Shown piece after piece: positions 26,300-35,006 of a stretch of DNA of 64,000 nt. Each line of letters opens with the position of its first letter. Position 1 is the stretch's first letter. The position numbers were made by a program, and so were the translations under genes. Below the pieces are notes generated by a model. The model was not told the DNA's origin and searched no databases. It saw only the letters and a program-made list of their open reading frames with translations. This DNA comes from Mycolicibacterium canariasense (GTDB taxonomy: Bacteria > Actinomycetota > Actinomycetes > Mycobacteriales > Mycobacteriaceae). The stretch covers positions 1 to 64,000 of the forward strand of contig NZ_LQOL01000056.1 in assembly GCF_002101555.1 (NCBI RefSeq), read 5' to 3'.

Positions 26300-27340
26300 T
26301 CAGCGCACTGCGGGACGAAGCGGAGCGAAGGCGAAATCGGTGATCCCGTCGACAGGGTCGACCGCAGCGCGGAAGCCCAACCGGGTGGCGGCCCGGCCGG
26401 GATCGGCGACGATATGCCGGACGTCACCGCTGCGGTAGCGGCCGGTGATTTCCGGTTCGTCACGCCCACGCGCCGCGCACAGCCATTCGGCCACTTCCCG
26501 AATGGCCACCGGCCGCCCGGAACAGACGTTGAACGCTTCGAACCCGTCCAACTCGGTGTCGATCGCCGCGAGGTTGGCGGCTGCGACGTCGTCGACGTGG
26601 ATGAAATCGCGCATCTGCCCGCCGTCTTCGTAGACCTGCGGCAGCCTCCCCGCCTCCAGCGCCGAACGGAAGATCGCCGCCACACCCGAGTAAGGGGTGT
26701 CGCGCGGCATGCCGGGCCCGTATACGTTGTGGTAGCGCAGTGCGACGACCGACGCGCCCGTCGCCTCGGCCCAGGCAAGGGCGTAATGTTCTTGTGCCGC
26801 TTTGCTTGCCGCGTACAGACTGCGCGGTCGCACCGGTTGATCCTCGTCGACCAGGCGCCACCGTAGCGGTTCCCCGCCGTGTGGGCAGCGGTGCTCGAAG
26901 ACACCTCGATCCAGGTCGATCTCGGTGCGCGGCAACGGGTCGACGGGCCCATGAACGTCACAGTCATACCGTCCCTGCCCGTACACCACCATCGAGGAGG
27001 CGAAAACCAATCTGCGGCAGCCGGTGGCGTACATCTGCGCGAGCAGAACCGCGGTGGCGTAATCGTTGTTGGCCGCGTAGGAGGGCGCGTCGGCGGCGTC
27101 GACGCCGGCCCCGACGACGGCCGCCTGATGACAGACCACATCGACACCGCGCAACAATGCGGCCACCCCGTCGGCGTCACGCAGATCGAGGCGTGTGCAA
27201 TGGTGCGGCACCTCGGCGCCGCGACCGTGGGCCGTGGACAGCATGGCATCCACGGCCACCACCTCGTGCCCCGCGGTGCGCAACGCACCGGCGATGCGGC
27301 CACCGATGAACCCCGCGGCGCCGGTCAGCAGAACCCTCAT
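26300..27340 (-). CDS. NAD-dependent nucleotide-sugar epimerase/dehydratase
   Basis: A 346-residue extended SDR. MRVLLTGAAGFIGGRI is the NAD(P) glycine motif; FASSMVVYG and YAASKAAQEHY give the Ser and Tyr-x-x-x-Lys catalytic residues. The protein resembles UDP-glucose 4-epimerase-like enzymes. Frames upstream of 27340 remain open but lack similarity, and ATG 27340 lies 4 bp after the histidine-kinase stop. It probably supplies an activated sugar to the nearby glycosyltransferases. Confidence 0.9.
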   Translation of the reverse strand: MRVLLTGAAGFIGGRIAGALRTAGHEVVAVDAMLSTAHGRGAEVPHHCTRLDLRDADGVAALLRGVDVVCHQAAVVGAGVDAADAPSYAANNDYATAVLLAQMYATGCRRLVFASSMVVYGQGRYDCDVHGPVDPLPRTEIDLDRGVFEHRCPHGGEPLRWRLVDEDQPVRPRSLYAASKAAQEHYALAWAEATGASVVALRYHNVYGPGMPRDTPYSGVAAIFRSALEAGRLPQVYEDGGQMRDFIHVDDVAAANLAAIDTELDGFEAFNVCSGRPVAIREVAEWLCAARGRDEPEITGRYRSGDVRHIVADPGRAATRLGFRAAVDPVDGITDFAFAPLRPAVR

Positions 27341-27344
27341 CGGC

Positions 27345-28373
27345 TCAGGTCTCCTCCGCGAGCGGCAGGCGCACTTCGAATCGGGCGCCCGTGCCCAGGT
27401 TGTGCGCCGACAATGTTCCGCGGTGGGCCTGCACCAAACCCGCCGCAATCGCCAGTCCCAACCCGGATCCACTGGGCAACGACGAATCGGCGCGGGGCAC
27501 ACGGCCATTGGAACCGCGGTAGGCGATGTCGAAAACTCTTGGCAGGTCCGTTTCGTCGATGCCGACACCGGTGTCGTCGACGCGGGCCCACGCGCCGAGG
27601 TCGTCGCGACCGGCTGTCAGCTCCACCCGCCCGCCCTCGGGGGTGTGCGCGATCGCATTGGCGACGAGGTTGGACAGCACCCGCACCAGGGCACGCCCGC
27701 TGCCGACGACGTGCACCGGCTGCGGCGGCAAGCTGGCACGCAGTTGCACTCCGGCACGTTCGGCCGCGATCCGGTGTGCGGCCACCACATCGTCCACCAC
27801 CTCGTCCAAGGCGACGGTGTCCAGCGCCGGTTGCACCGCACCCGCGTTGATCTTCGACATCTCGAAGAGGTCATCGACCATCTCGGAGAGCCGGATCGAT
27901 TCCTGCTCAATGTGTTCGGCGTGTTCTCTGATTTCGGCGCCGTCGACCAAGCCGTCGGCGATGGCTTCGGCCACCGCCCGGATCCCGGCCAGCGGTGTTC
28001 TCAGATCGTGGCTGACGAAGGCCACCAACCGGCGCCGGGATTGCTCGGCGGCCCGCTCGGAATCGCGGATCTCCTGCTCCCAGACGGTGCGGCGGGCCTG
28101 GTACCGGGCCAGCATGACCGCGGCCGGGATGGTGACCACCGAGACGATCACCAGCACGACCGCGGTGCGTTCGAAGGTTTCGGTGATCATGAAGCCGCTG
28201 GCGCCGAGCACACCGGTGAAGGTGGCCAGCGTCGGAATCAGCACCAACGCCACCATGCTGACCGCCAGCGACCAGGAGCGTGCCAACCTGATGGTGAGCG
28301 CGCCGGCGATGACCACCGGCACCGAACAGGCGAGCGCCCAACCCACGATCTCCCACACGTCGGTTGCCGGCAT
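27345..28373 (-). CDS. Sensor histidine kinase
   Basis: A 342-residue membrane kinase. About four TM helices fill the first 110 residues with almost no extracellular domain, suggesting that it senses membrane or internal signals. The H-box is FVSHDLRTPLAG, the N-box NLVANAIAHTPEGG, and the G-boxes DDTGVGI and GSGLGLAIA. It follows its response regulator by 3 bp and precedes the epimerase by 4 bp, making a response regulator-kinase-epimerase-HAD operon. Confidence 0.92.
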   Translation of the reverse strand: MPATDVWEIVGWALACSVPVVIAGALTIRLARSWSLAVSMVALVLIPTLATFTGVLGASGFMITETFERTAVVLVIVSVVTIPAAVMLARYQARRTVWEQEIRDSERAAEQSRRRLVAFVSHDLRTPLAGIRAVAEAIADGLVDGAEIREHAEHIEQESIRLSEMVDDLFEMSKINAGAVQPALDTVALDEVVDDVVAAHRIAAERAGVQLRASLPPQPVHVVGSGRALVRVLSNLVANAIAHTPEGGRVELTAGRDDLGAWARVDDTGVGIDETDLPRVFDIAYRGSNGRVPRADSSLPSGSGLGLAIAAGLVQAHRGTLSAHNLGTGARFEVRLPLAEET

Positions 28374-28376
28374 CGG

Positions 28377-29069
28377 CTAGCCCTCCCCGCTGATGTGTTC
28401 GGCGGTGCCCCAGAGGTATCCGCGCCCCCAGACGGTCTGGATGCGGTGGTGGGTACCGAGTTTCGCGCGCAACCGCTTGATGTGCACCGTGACGGTCGAC
28501 ATGTCGCCGAAGTCCCACTGCCACACCAGCTTCAGCAGCTGATCGCGGGAGTGCACCGCATCGGGGTGCGACATGAAGAAGGTCAGCAGATCGAACTCCC
28601 GTGCGGTCAGGCTGACCGGCCTGCCATTCGCCGTCACGGTACGGGCGGCGGTGTTCAGCCGTAGCCCTGCACAGTGCAATTCGGTGGGAAGTTCGGCCGG
28701 CGGCGGTGTGCGGCGCAACACCGATCGGACCCGCAGCGCCAGCTCACGCGGGCTGAACGGCTTGGTGAGGTAGTCGTCGGCACCGGCCTCCAGGCCGGCG
28801 ATGCGGTCATCCTCCTCGCCGAGTGCGGTCAGCATGATCACCGGCATGCCGTAGTCGTCGCCGCGGCGCAGGCTGCGGCACAAGGTCAGACCGTCCGGGC
28901 CGGGCATCATCACGTCGAGGATCGCCAGGTCGATCTGCACGGATTGCAGCAACCGCAAAGCCTCCGCGCCGTCACCGGCCGCGGCCACCACGTGGCCGTC
29001 ACGTTCCAGATAACGGCGCACGACGTCGCGGACCACGGGGTCGTCGTCGGCGATAAGTACCCTCGTCAC
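28377..29069 (-). CDS. OmpR-family response regulator
   Basis: A 230-residue two-component regulator. The receiver domain has acidic residues at the start (VLIADDDP), the phospho-acceptor Asp52 in LAILDVMMPG, and KPFSPREL with the conserved Lys. The C-terminal winged helix (LTAREFDLLTFFMSHPDAVH, then WQWDFGDMSTVTVHIKRLR) is the OmpR/PhoB type. First gene of the leftward operon; probably controls this cluster and the divergent GT2 operon. Confidence 0.93.
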   Translation of the reverse strand: MTRVLIADDDPVVRDVVRRYLERDGHVVAAAGDGAEALRLLQSVQIDLAILDVMMPGPDGLTLCRSLRRGDDYGMPVIMLTALGEEDDRIAGLEAGADDYLTKPFSPRELALRVRSVLRRTPPPAELPTELHCAGLRLNTAARTVTANGRPVSLTAREFDLLTFFMSHPDAVHSRDQLLKLVWQWDFGDMSTVTVHIKRLRAKLGTHHRIQTVWGRGYLWGTAEHISGEG

Positions 29070-29172
29070 CCTTGCGACACTAATGCGCCGACGTCACGAC
29101 CTGCAGCGATGTCACGGACTTGTCACTATTGCGCCCTTTCCATGCCCCCGCGGCAGGCATACGTTCGATGAC

Positions 29173-29829
29173 ATGCGGCAAACCAGGGTGACGGTGGTGC
29201 TGCCTTGTCTGAACGAGGCGCAGTCCCTTGCCGGCGTGCTGGCGGCCGTCCCGCCCGACTACCTTCCGCTGGTCGTCGACAACAACAGCACCGACGACAC
29301 CGCCGAGGTCGCCCGCGCCCACGCCGCCGACGTCGTGCACGAACCCCGGCCGGGCTACGGGGCCGCGGTGCACGCCGGGGTGCTGGCGGCGCAGACCCCG
29401 ATCGTCGCCGTACTGGATGCCGATGGTTCGCTGGATCCCGCGGCCCTGCCGGCGCTGGTGGCCGAACTGGACCACGGCGCCGACCTCGCGGTCGGACGGC
29501 GCCGACCGACGCCGGGTACCCACTGGCCGTGGCACGCCCGGCTGGGTACCGCGGCGGTGTGTTGGCGGCTACGCCACCGTCACGGCCTGCCGGTGCACGA
29601 CATCGCGCCCATCCGGGTGGCCCGCCGGGACGCCCTGCTGGCGCTGGGAATTGCCGACCGGCGATCCGGGTATCCCCTGGAGTTGTTGGTGCTCGCGGCG
29701 CGCAACGGTTGGCAGGTGGTGGAACGTGATGTCACCTATCGATCGCGCACCGGCGGCCGGTCGAAGGTCAGTGGTTCACTGCGCGGCAGCGTCACCGCGG
29801 CCGTGGATTTCTGGCGGGCCATCACATGA
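29173..29829 (+). CDS. GT2-family glycosyltransferase (polyprenyl-phosphate sugar transferase-like)
   Basis: A 218-residue GT-A enzyme. VTVVLPCLNEAQSLAGVL and VVDNNSTDDTAEVA form the nucleotide-binding start, and VLDADGSLD is the DXD metal motif. The gene order with the DUF2064 gene and the convergent membrane protein resembles M. tuberculosis Rv0539-Rv0540-Rv0541c. Likely forms a polyprenyl-phosphate sugar donor for the cell envelope. ATG 29173 taken as start; the frame is open to 29083. Confidence 0.87.
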   Translation: MRQTRVTVVLPCLNEAQSLAGVLAAVPPDYLPLVVDNNSTDDTAEVARAHAADVVHEPRPGYGAAVHAGVLAAQTPIVAVLDADGSLDPAALPALVAELDHGADLAVGRRRPTPGTHWPWHARLGTAAVCWRLRHRHGLPVHDIAPIRVARRDALLALGIADRRSGYPLELLVLAARNGWQVVERDVTYRSRTGGRSKVSGSLRGSVTAAVDFWRAIT

Positions 29830-30494
29830 GCGCACCGTGTCCGGTGAACATCGTCGTGGTGGCCAAGGCGCCGGTGCCCGGTCTGGCCAAGACCAGGCTG
29901 GCGGCCACCATCGGTGCCGAATTGGCAGCGGATTTCGCGGCGGCCGCCCTGCTGGACACCCTCGACGCGGTGGCCGCCACCCCGGTGTCGGCCCGCACCG
30001 TGGTACTCACCGGTGACCTGCGCCGGGCCAGCGCCGCCACCGATATCCGGGATCGGTTGCAGACGTTCACGGTCATCGGACAGCGCGGCGCCGATTTCGC
30101 CGAACGGCTGGCCAACGCCCACCGGGACGCTTCCCGCGCCGGATATCCGGTGCTGCAAATCGGTATGGACACTCCCCAGGTCAGTGCCGCACTGCTGGCC
30201 GAATGCGCCGATGCACTGCTCGGCGCCGAGGCGGTACTGGGCCCCGCAGAGGACGGCGGCTGGTGGGCGCTCGGACTGTCTGACGCATCCGAGCCCGACT
30301 GGTTGGCCACCGTGCCGATGTCCCGGCCGGATACCGGTGCGCGGACCATCCGCGCCCTGCGGGGCCGCGGCCTGGATGTACGCCTGCTGGCGACGCTGGC
30401 CGACGTGGACACCGTGGACGACGTGGAAACGGTGCGGCGCCAGTGCGGCACCGAAAGCCGTTTTTCCCGTGCGGCAAGCGCTTTGGAGGCATGA
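29826..30494 (+). CDS. DUF2064 / TIGR04282 family glycosyltransferase-like protein
   Basis: A 222-residue protein of the DUF2064 family (Rv0540-like), with a nucleotide-transferase fold. VVVAKAPVPGLAKTRLA is the conserved start; QIGMDTPQ and GPAEDGGWWALGL carry the acidic site. It overlaps the GT2 stop by ATGA (29826-29829). Family members are found next to sugar or arsenosugar genes; the substrate is unknown. Confidence 0.88.
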   Translation: MSAPCPVNIVVVAKAPVPGLAKTRLAATIGAELAADFAAAALLDTLDAVAATPVSARTVVLTGDLRRASAATDIRDRLQTFTVIGQRGADFAERLANAHRDASRAGYPVLQIGMDTPQVSAALLAECADALLGAEAVLGPAEDGGWWALGLSDASEPDWLATVPMSRPDTGARTIRALRGRGLDVRLLATLADVDTVDDVETVRRQCGTESRFSRAASALEA

Positions 30495-31123
30495 TGTACG
30501 GCAATCTGTACGAGCGCGCGCTCACCGGTGAGCGATGCTGGATCCGGCACACCGACGGCAGCGTCCATCGCCTGCCGATACACAACTGGCTGGGAGGTCG
30601 ACACGCCGACGTGCGATTCGACCGGGCGGTGCTGGACCGCTGCGACGGACCCACGATCGACCTGGGCTGCGGGCCGGGGCGGCTGGTAGCCGACCTGATC
30701 CGCCGTGGCATTCCGGCCCTCGGTGTGGACGTGTCGGCGACGGCGGTGGAATTGGCCCGGCGCAGCGGCGCGCCGGCGCTGCTACGCGACGTATTCGGCC
30801 CCCTTCCCGGCGCAGGACGGTGGCAGACGGTGGTGCTCGCGGACGGCAACATCGGACTCGGCGGTGATCCGGTTCGGATTCTGCGGCGTGCCAGGGACCT
30901 GCTGTGTCACGGCGGGTGCTGCCTCGCCGAATTCGACTCCGCGCCCGGGGGAATCCGCCACCAATGGGTGCGGTTGGAATCGCCCCGCACGATCGGCCCG
31001 TGGTTCCGTTGGGCGACAGTGGGATTCGACAATGCTGCACGCGTCGCGGGCGAGGCGGGTCTGTCCATCATGGGGATCCATCCGATCGGTGACCGGATGC
31101 TGGCCAGCCTGGTCCCGCGATGA
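30494..31123 (+). CDS. Class I SAM-dependent methyltransferase in the sugar cluster
   Basis: A 209-residue methyltransferase. IDLGCGPGRLVADLIRRG is motif I and LGVDVSATAVELARR motif II; VVLADGNIGLGG is the substrate-side motif. Two in-frame ATGs, 30491 and 30494, follow TTTGGAGG; the second has better spacing and overlaps the upstream stop. Its position between glycosyltransferase-like and molybdopterin genes suggests methylation of a small envelope precursor. Confidence 0.83.
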   Translation: MYGNLYERALTGERCWIRHTDGSVHRLPIHNWLGGRHADVRFDRAVLDRCDGPTIDLGCGPGRLVADLIRRGIPALGVDVSATAVELARRSGAPALLRDVFGPLPGAGRWQTVVLADGNIGLGGDPVRILRRARDLLCHGGCCLAEFDSAPGGIRHQWVRLESPRTIGPWFRWATVGFDNAARVAGEAGLSIMGIHPIGDRMLASLVPR

Positions 31124-32220
31124 CCGCCGTGCGGGGGACCGCGGTGACAGCGCGCGTCGGCATCGCGCTGGGTGTCGCCATCGCGGTGTGCTTCGGCACC
31201 GGACTGCTCAGCCATCTCATCCAGCATCCGGAACCGTGGTTCTCCTGGCCGACCCGGCCGGTCTGGCTGTACCGGTTCACCCAGGGCGTCCATGTCATCG
31301 CCGGTATCGCGGCCATCCCGTTGGCCATCGTCAAACTGTGGTCGGTGTGGCCGAAGCTGTTCGAGCGTCCGGTGATCGGGGGCCTCACCCGCCAACTCGA
31401 GCGACTGTCGATCCTGGTGCTGGTCGGATCGGTGCTGTTCGAATTGTCCACCGGCCTGCTGAACATCGCCCAGTGGTACGTGTTCGGGTTCTTCTTCACC
31501 ACCAGCCACTATGCGGTGGCCTATCTGGCGGCCGGCGCGGTGCTGGTGCACATCGCGGTCAAACTGCCGGTCATCCGCCGGGTGCTCGGTGATCCGCTCG
31601 ACGACGTGGCCACCGGCGGCGCAGTCGGGCCGAGCCGGCGCACCGTGTTGCGGGGCACCTGGCTGGCGGTCGGGGTCGCGACGTTGGCCACTGCGGGACA
31701 GACTGTTCCGCTGCTGCGCCAGGTGTCGGTGCTGGCGCCCCGGTCCGGGGCGGGGCCGCAAGGGCTTCCGGTCAACCGCACCGCGATCGCGGCGGGTGTC
31801 CTGCGCCGGGCTTACGCACCCGATTACCGGCTCACCGTCGTCGACGGAGCCACCGCCCGGGCGTTCACAGTGGCGGAACTGACCGCGTTGCCTCAGGTGA
31901 CGCACCGGCTGCCGATCGCTTGCGTCGAGGGTTGGAGCGCGAACGCCGACTGGACCGGTGTGGTGCTGGCCGACCTGCTGGCTGCGGCCGGCGCAGGACT
32001 GGGCCGCGACGTGCGGATGGTCTCCCTGGAACCGCCCGGCCCTTATTCGCGAACCGTGCTGCCCGCGGCGCATGTGCGGGATCGGATGACCCTGATCGCG
32101 TTGCGGGTCAACGGCGAAGCGCTGCATGCCGACCACGGCTATCCGTGCCGGCTCATCGCACCGTCGCGTCCCGGTGTGTTGCAGACCAAGTGGCTCAGCC
32201 GAATCGAGGTGATCCCGTGA
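31120..32220 (+). CDS. Membrane molybdopterin-dependent oxidoreductase (sulfite-oxidase-like domain)
   Basis: A 366-residue fusion. The first half has four TM helices with histidines at helix ends (LLSHLIQH, GVHVIAG, TTSHYAVAY, VLVHIAVK), like a b-type cytochrome. SRRTVLRGTW then begins a fifth helix or TAT-like segment. The C-terminal half is a molybdopterin-binding domain; LPIACVEGWS contains the likely molybdenum-ligand Cys. Redox chemistry on the outer face of the membrane is implied. ATGA overlap (31120-31123) couples it to the methyltransferase. Substrate unknown. Confidence 0.85.
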   Translation: MTAVRGTAVTARVGIALGVAIAVCFGTGLLSHLIQHPEPWFSWPTRPVWLYRFTQGVHVIAGIAAIPLAIVKLWSVWPKLFERPVIGGLTRQLERLSILVLVGSVLFELSTGLLNIAQWYVFGFFFTTSHYAVAYLAAGAVLVHIAVKLPVIRRVLGDPLDDVATGGAVGPSRRTVLRGTWLAVGVATLATAGQTVPLLRQVSVLAPRSGAGPQGLPVNRTAIAAGVLRRAYAPDYRLTVVDGATARAFTVAELTALPQVTHRLPIACVEGWSANADWTGVVLADLLAAAGAGLGRDVRMVSLEPPGPYSRTVLPAAHVRDRMTLIALRVNGEALHADHGYPCRLIAPSRPGVLQTKWLSRIEVIP

Positions 32221-32684
32221 CCGCCGTGCGGGGGGTGCTGGTGCTGGCGGGTGTCGGGTTGGCGGGGTACGGCGCATGGCTGCTGTCGGAGCAACCGCCG
32301 GTGATCCTGCTGCGCATGCTCACCTGGGCGCTGGCGGCCGTCCTGATCCATGATCTGGTTTTCGCGCCGCTGTGTACGGCCGTCGGCTGGACGGGCCGCC
32401 GGATCCTCCCGCAGCGCTGGTGGGTGCCGGTGGCGGTGGCCGGGTTGTGCACCGTCGTGCTGCTCGTCCTGGCGATCCCGGTGTATGACAAACCGGGGCT
32501 GCGGCCGGACAACAACACGGTGTTGAACCGGGATTATCCGCGGGGCCTGTTGATCAGCCTCGCGTTGGTGTGGTGCGCGGTCCCCGTGTATCGCTTTGCG
32601 TTGGGACGGCTACCAATTCGTCAGAATAAGGTGGTTGAGCGCCAGCGCACCGACGACGTTGACGGTCAGCCACCAGCGGCGTGA
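32217..32684 (+). CDS. Small membrane protein, unknown function
   Basis: A 155-residue protein with about four TM helices, starting at GTG 32217, which overlaps the preceding stop codon (GTGA). It is the last gene of the GT2-DUF2064-methyltransferase-molybdopterin operon and may be a membrane partner of the oxidoreductase. I do not recognise the family. Its last 75 bp overlap the convergent gene at 32610. Confidence 0.65.
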   Translation: MTAVRGVLVLAGVGLAGYGAWLLSEQPPVILLRMLTWALAAVLIHDLVFAPLCTAVGWTGRRILPQRWWVPVAVAGLCTVVLLVLAIPVYDKPGLRPDNNTVLNRDYPRGLLISLALVWCAVPVYRFALGRLPIRQNKVVERQRTDDVDGQPPAA

Positions 32685-33956
32685 CGAGGCGGGCAGCAAG
32701 GCCCCCGCCGCGGTGAGCCACACCGTGAACGGCAACCAGATCCGCTCGGTCTCGGCCTTGCTCAGCATGCTCAGATCGGCGCACACGATGGCCAACAGCG
32801 CGCCGATCAGCACCAGTACAAGGCCGCGGCGCTCGCGCAGCACGGCACGGTCGAAAGCCCGGCTCAGACCTGCGACCGAACCCAGACCGATCGCGCAGAC
32901 CACCGAGGCCAGGTTCGCCCAGACCCAGTACGCGAACGGCCGGTTGGCCGCAATGCCCTGCCAATATCGTTGCTGCACCAACGTATAACCGTCGAACCAC
33001 CAGAATCCAGCAACCGCGAACGCGCCGACGACCACCATCGCGGCGACGGCCGAGGCGGCCAGCAACCGGACCGCCGTGCGTCGGTCGGTGGTGAGCAGGA
33101 CCGCCAGCGCGAGAAATCCCACCAGGACGAGCCCGTAGTTGAGGAAGATGCCCCAACCCAGTAACAGGCCCGCCACCAGGCCCAGCGGTAGCGGGTGACG
33201 ACTGCGGGTGGCCAGGGCCAGCAGTGCGATGCCCCATGCCGCGACTCCGGCGTAGTAACCGTCGGCCGATACCGCGATCCAGATCGCCGTCGGCGCGACC
33301 GCCACAAAGGGTGCCGCGGCCCGGGCCTGGTCCTCGCCGGAGAGCGCGCGGACCGTCACGACGATCGCCGCTGCGGCGCTGGAGCCGATGAGCAGGCACC
33401 ACCATCCGGCCCACGCACCACCGCCCAGGCCCAGTCGATCCAGCCAGACGAAGGTCAGCAGCGCACCGGGCGGATGGCCGGAGACGTGGGTGATCCACGA
33501 GTCGGGCTGGAAATCGAGAATCCTGGCCGAGAAGGTGCGGACCGCTTCGGGGATGTCGGTGACCGTCGGCACCTGGCGCAGGTACTCGTGGCGAGCGGTC
33601 AGGCGTCCGGCGAACCCGCGCTGCCAGCCGTCCACCATCGCCAGCGCGAACGCCCAGCAACATGCGGTGGCCCACGCCACCCACGGCACGGCCCGCCACG
33701 GGAGCCGGTCCAGCACCGATGGTCCCCACAACACGGCCGCAACACCGATCAGCACGGCGAGGCCCGACCCCCACCCGACATGCGCGTCCCACCATCCGAA
33801 GATGGGTGCGGTCTGGGCGAAGGCCTTGATCTGTTCGGCGGAACTGTGGATCAGCGGGGTGACACTGCCGAGGTGCAGATGGGGCACCACGAAAGCGGCG
33901 ATCACGAGGATCAGACCGGCACCCGCGGCGGCGGCTTCTCGGCTACGGACCTTCAC
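32610..33956 (-). CDS. Polytopic membrane protein, Rv0541c-like, possible GT-C transferase
   Basis: A 448-residue protein with about ten or eleven TM helices. The loop FQPDSWITHVSGHPPGALLT after helix 3 has conserved charged and His residues, as expected for an active-site loop of GT-C enzymes, but a firm family match cannot be made by eye. The genomic place beside GT2 and DUF2064 genes mirrors M. tuberculosis Rv0541c. A use of polyprenyl-linked sugars is inferred. The 3' end overlaps the convergent gene by 75 bp. Confidence 0.72.
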   Translation of the reverse strand: MKVRSREAAAAGAGLILVIAAFVVPHLHLGSVTPLIHSSAEQIKAFAQTAPIFGWWDAHVGWGSGLAVLIGVAAVLWGPSVLDRLPWRAVPWVAWATACCWAFALAMVDGWQRGFAGRLTARHEYLRQVPTVTDIPEAVRTFSARILDFQPDSWITHVSGHPPGALLTFVWLDRLGLGGGAWAGWWCLLIGSSAAAAIVVTVRALSGEDQARAAAPFVAVAPTAIWIAVSADGYYAGVAAWGIALLALATRSRHPLPLGLVAGLLLGWGIFLNYGLVLVGFLALAVLLTTDRRTAVRLLAASAVAAMVVVGAFAVAGFWWFDGYTLVQQRYWQGIAANRPFAYWVWANLASVVCAIGLGSVAGLSRAFDRAVLRERRGLVLVLIGALLAIVCADLSMLSKAETERIWLPFTVWLTAAGALLPASSRRWWLTVNVVGALALNHLILTNW

Positions 33957-34031
33957 ACCTACCCACGTTATGGGACGACGGCCCGCTCAGTCCTGACAAA
34001 ACGGTGACGTTATGGCCGGTCCGGCCCGCCC

Positions 34032-34184
34032 TCACGAACAGTCGAAGCAGACCCGGGCATCCTCGTCGGCCATGTTGTGCCGGTGATGGACCAGAAGGCA
34101 ACGGCTGCAAATGAATTCGTCGAACTGATAGGGCAGCAACCCCACGGTGTCGCCGCGGCGCGCAAGATCGTGAACCATGGTCAC
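34032..34184 (-). CDS. Mini DUF4193-like zinc protein
   Basis: A 50-codon ORF (GTG 34184, with GGAAAGGA 8 nt upstream; ATG 34178 also possible). The protein contains FDEFICSRCLLVHHRHNMA and then CFDC, i.e. Cys-x2-Cys, His-His and Cys-x2-Cys. This matches the C-terminal zinc-binding end of mycobacterial DUF4193 proteins, which are normally about 100 residues with a long acidic N-terminus; here only the zinc part is present. A SigF-like promoter lies upstream. Function unknown. Confidence 0.75.
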   Translation of the reverse strand: MTMVHDLARRGDTVGLLPYQFDEFICSRCLLVHHRHNMADEDARVCFDCS

Positions 34185-34236
34185 GGGCGGGGTCCTTTCC
34201 GGTGCAGAATCACTGGCTTCGAACGCTGTGGTGATG

Positions 34237-34263
34237 ATGCCCGCCCCGCGCCCGTGATAAACC
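34237..34263 (-). promoter_or_regulatory. SigF-like promoter of the mini DUF4193 gene
   Basis: On the minus strand GGTTT (34263-34259) is followed after 16 bp by GGGCAT (34242-34237). The -35 is consensus; the -10 differs from GGGTAT at one base. Confidence 0.5.
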
Positions 34264-34265
34264 GG

Positions 34266-34673
34266 TTACCGCCGGCGTAGCTCGATGACGGGGATCACCC
34301 GGCTGGTCTTGGCCTGGTACTCCCCGAATCCGGGGGCCCGCTCGACGATGCGGTCATAGGCGGCGTCGCGTTCGGCCCGCGGTAGTTCGCAGGCCTGGAC
34401 GTCATAGCTTTCGGTGCCGATCTCGATATGGGCATTCGGGTCGGCCCGCAGGTTGTGCAGCCAAGCAGGATCGTGGTCCGAGCCCGCATAGGAGCCGACG
34501 ATGAGCAGCTTTCCGTCCAGCTCGAACGCCATCACCGGGTTGATCCGGGTTTGACCCGATTTGGCGCCGGTGGTGTGCAACAACAGCAAGGTGTGCCCCT
34601 CGAAGGGGCCGCCCACCTTGCCGCCGTTGGCTCGGAACTCGGCGATGATCGAGTCATTCCAGTTGTCCGCCAT
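34266..34673 (-). CDS. F420H2-dependent quinone/nitro reductase family (Ddn-like)
   Basis: A 135-residue split-beta-barrel protein of the deazaflavin-dependent nitroreductase family. LLLHTTGAKSGQTRINPVMA and SYAGSDHDPAWLHNLRADP are the F420-binding signatures. Members reduce quinones or activate nitroimidazoles. It follows the holin-X/DUF3618/DUF4235 genes in the same direction with a 25-bp gap and may be in the same transcript. Confidence 0.9.
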   Translation of the reverse strand: MADNWNDSIIAEFRANGGKVGGPFEGHTLLLLHTTGAKSGQTRINPVMAFELDGKLLIVGSYAGSDHDPAWLHNLRADPNAHIEIGTESYDVQACELPRAERDAAYDRIVERAPGFGEYQAKTSRVIPVIELRRR

Positions 34674-34698
34674 GGTGATCCGCTCCTCGGTCCGGTGC

Positions 34699-35004
34699 TC
34701 AGCTGCCGGGCCACTCTCCGGTTGCTCGCTCGAACATCCGGGCTCCCTGGCGGTCGATTACCGTCTTGACGACGGAGAAGATGACGCCCTGCAGGGCTGC
34801 GGCCAGCAGTATCTCCCGGAAGGAGTATTCCGTCTGCAACGCACCGGGCGGGTCGGTTTGCTTGTTGTTCCCCGCCGACCGGGCGGCGAGTTTCCAGACC
34901 TGTTTGAAGATTGCCCCGGCGACCAGGCCGCCGGCCACCGAACTGGCCAGGCCGACCGGCCGGTACAGCACCCGGGCGGCCACACTGGGCTTGTTCGCGG
35001 CCAT
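34699..35004 (-). CDS. DUF4235 membrane protein
   Basis: About 101 residues with two TM segments (LASSVAGGLVAGAIFKQVW and ILLAAALQGVIFSVVKTVI), matching DUF4235. ATG 35004 follows AAGGA by 8 nt; GTG 35010, overlapping the DUF3618 stop, is an alternative. It forms a trio with DUF3618 and holin-X proteins, common in actinobacteria and often stress-induced; the molecular role is not known. Confidence 0.85.
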   Translation of the reverse strand: MAANKPSVAARVLYRPVGLASSVAGGLVAGAIFKQVWKLAARSAGNNKQTDPPGALQTEYSFREILLAAALQGVIFSVVKTVIDRQGARMFERATGEWPGS

Positions 35005-35006
35005 CG

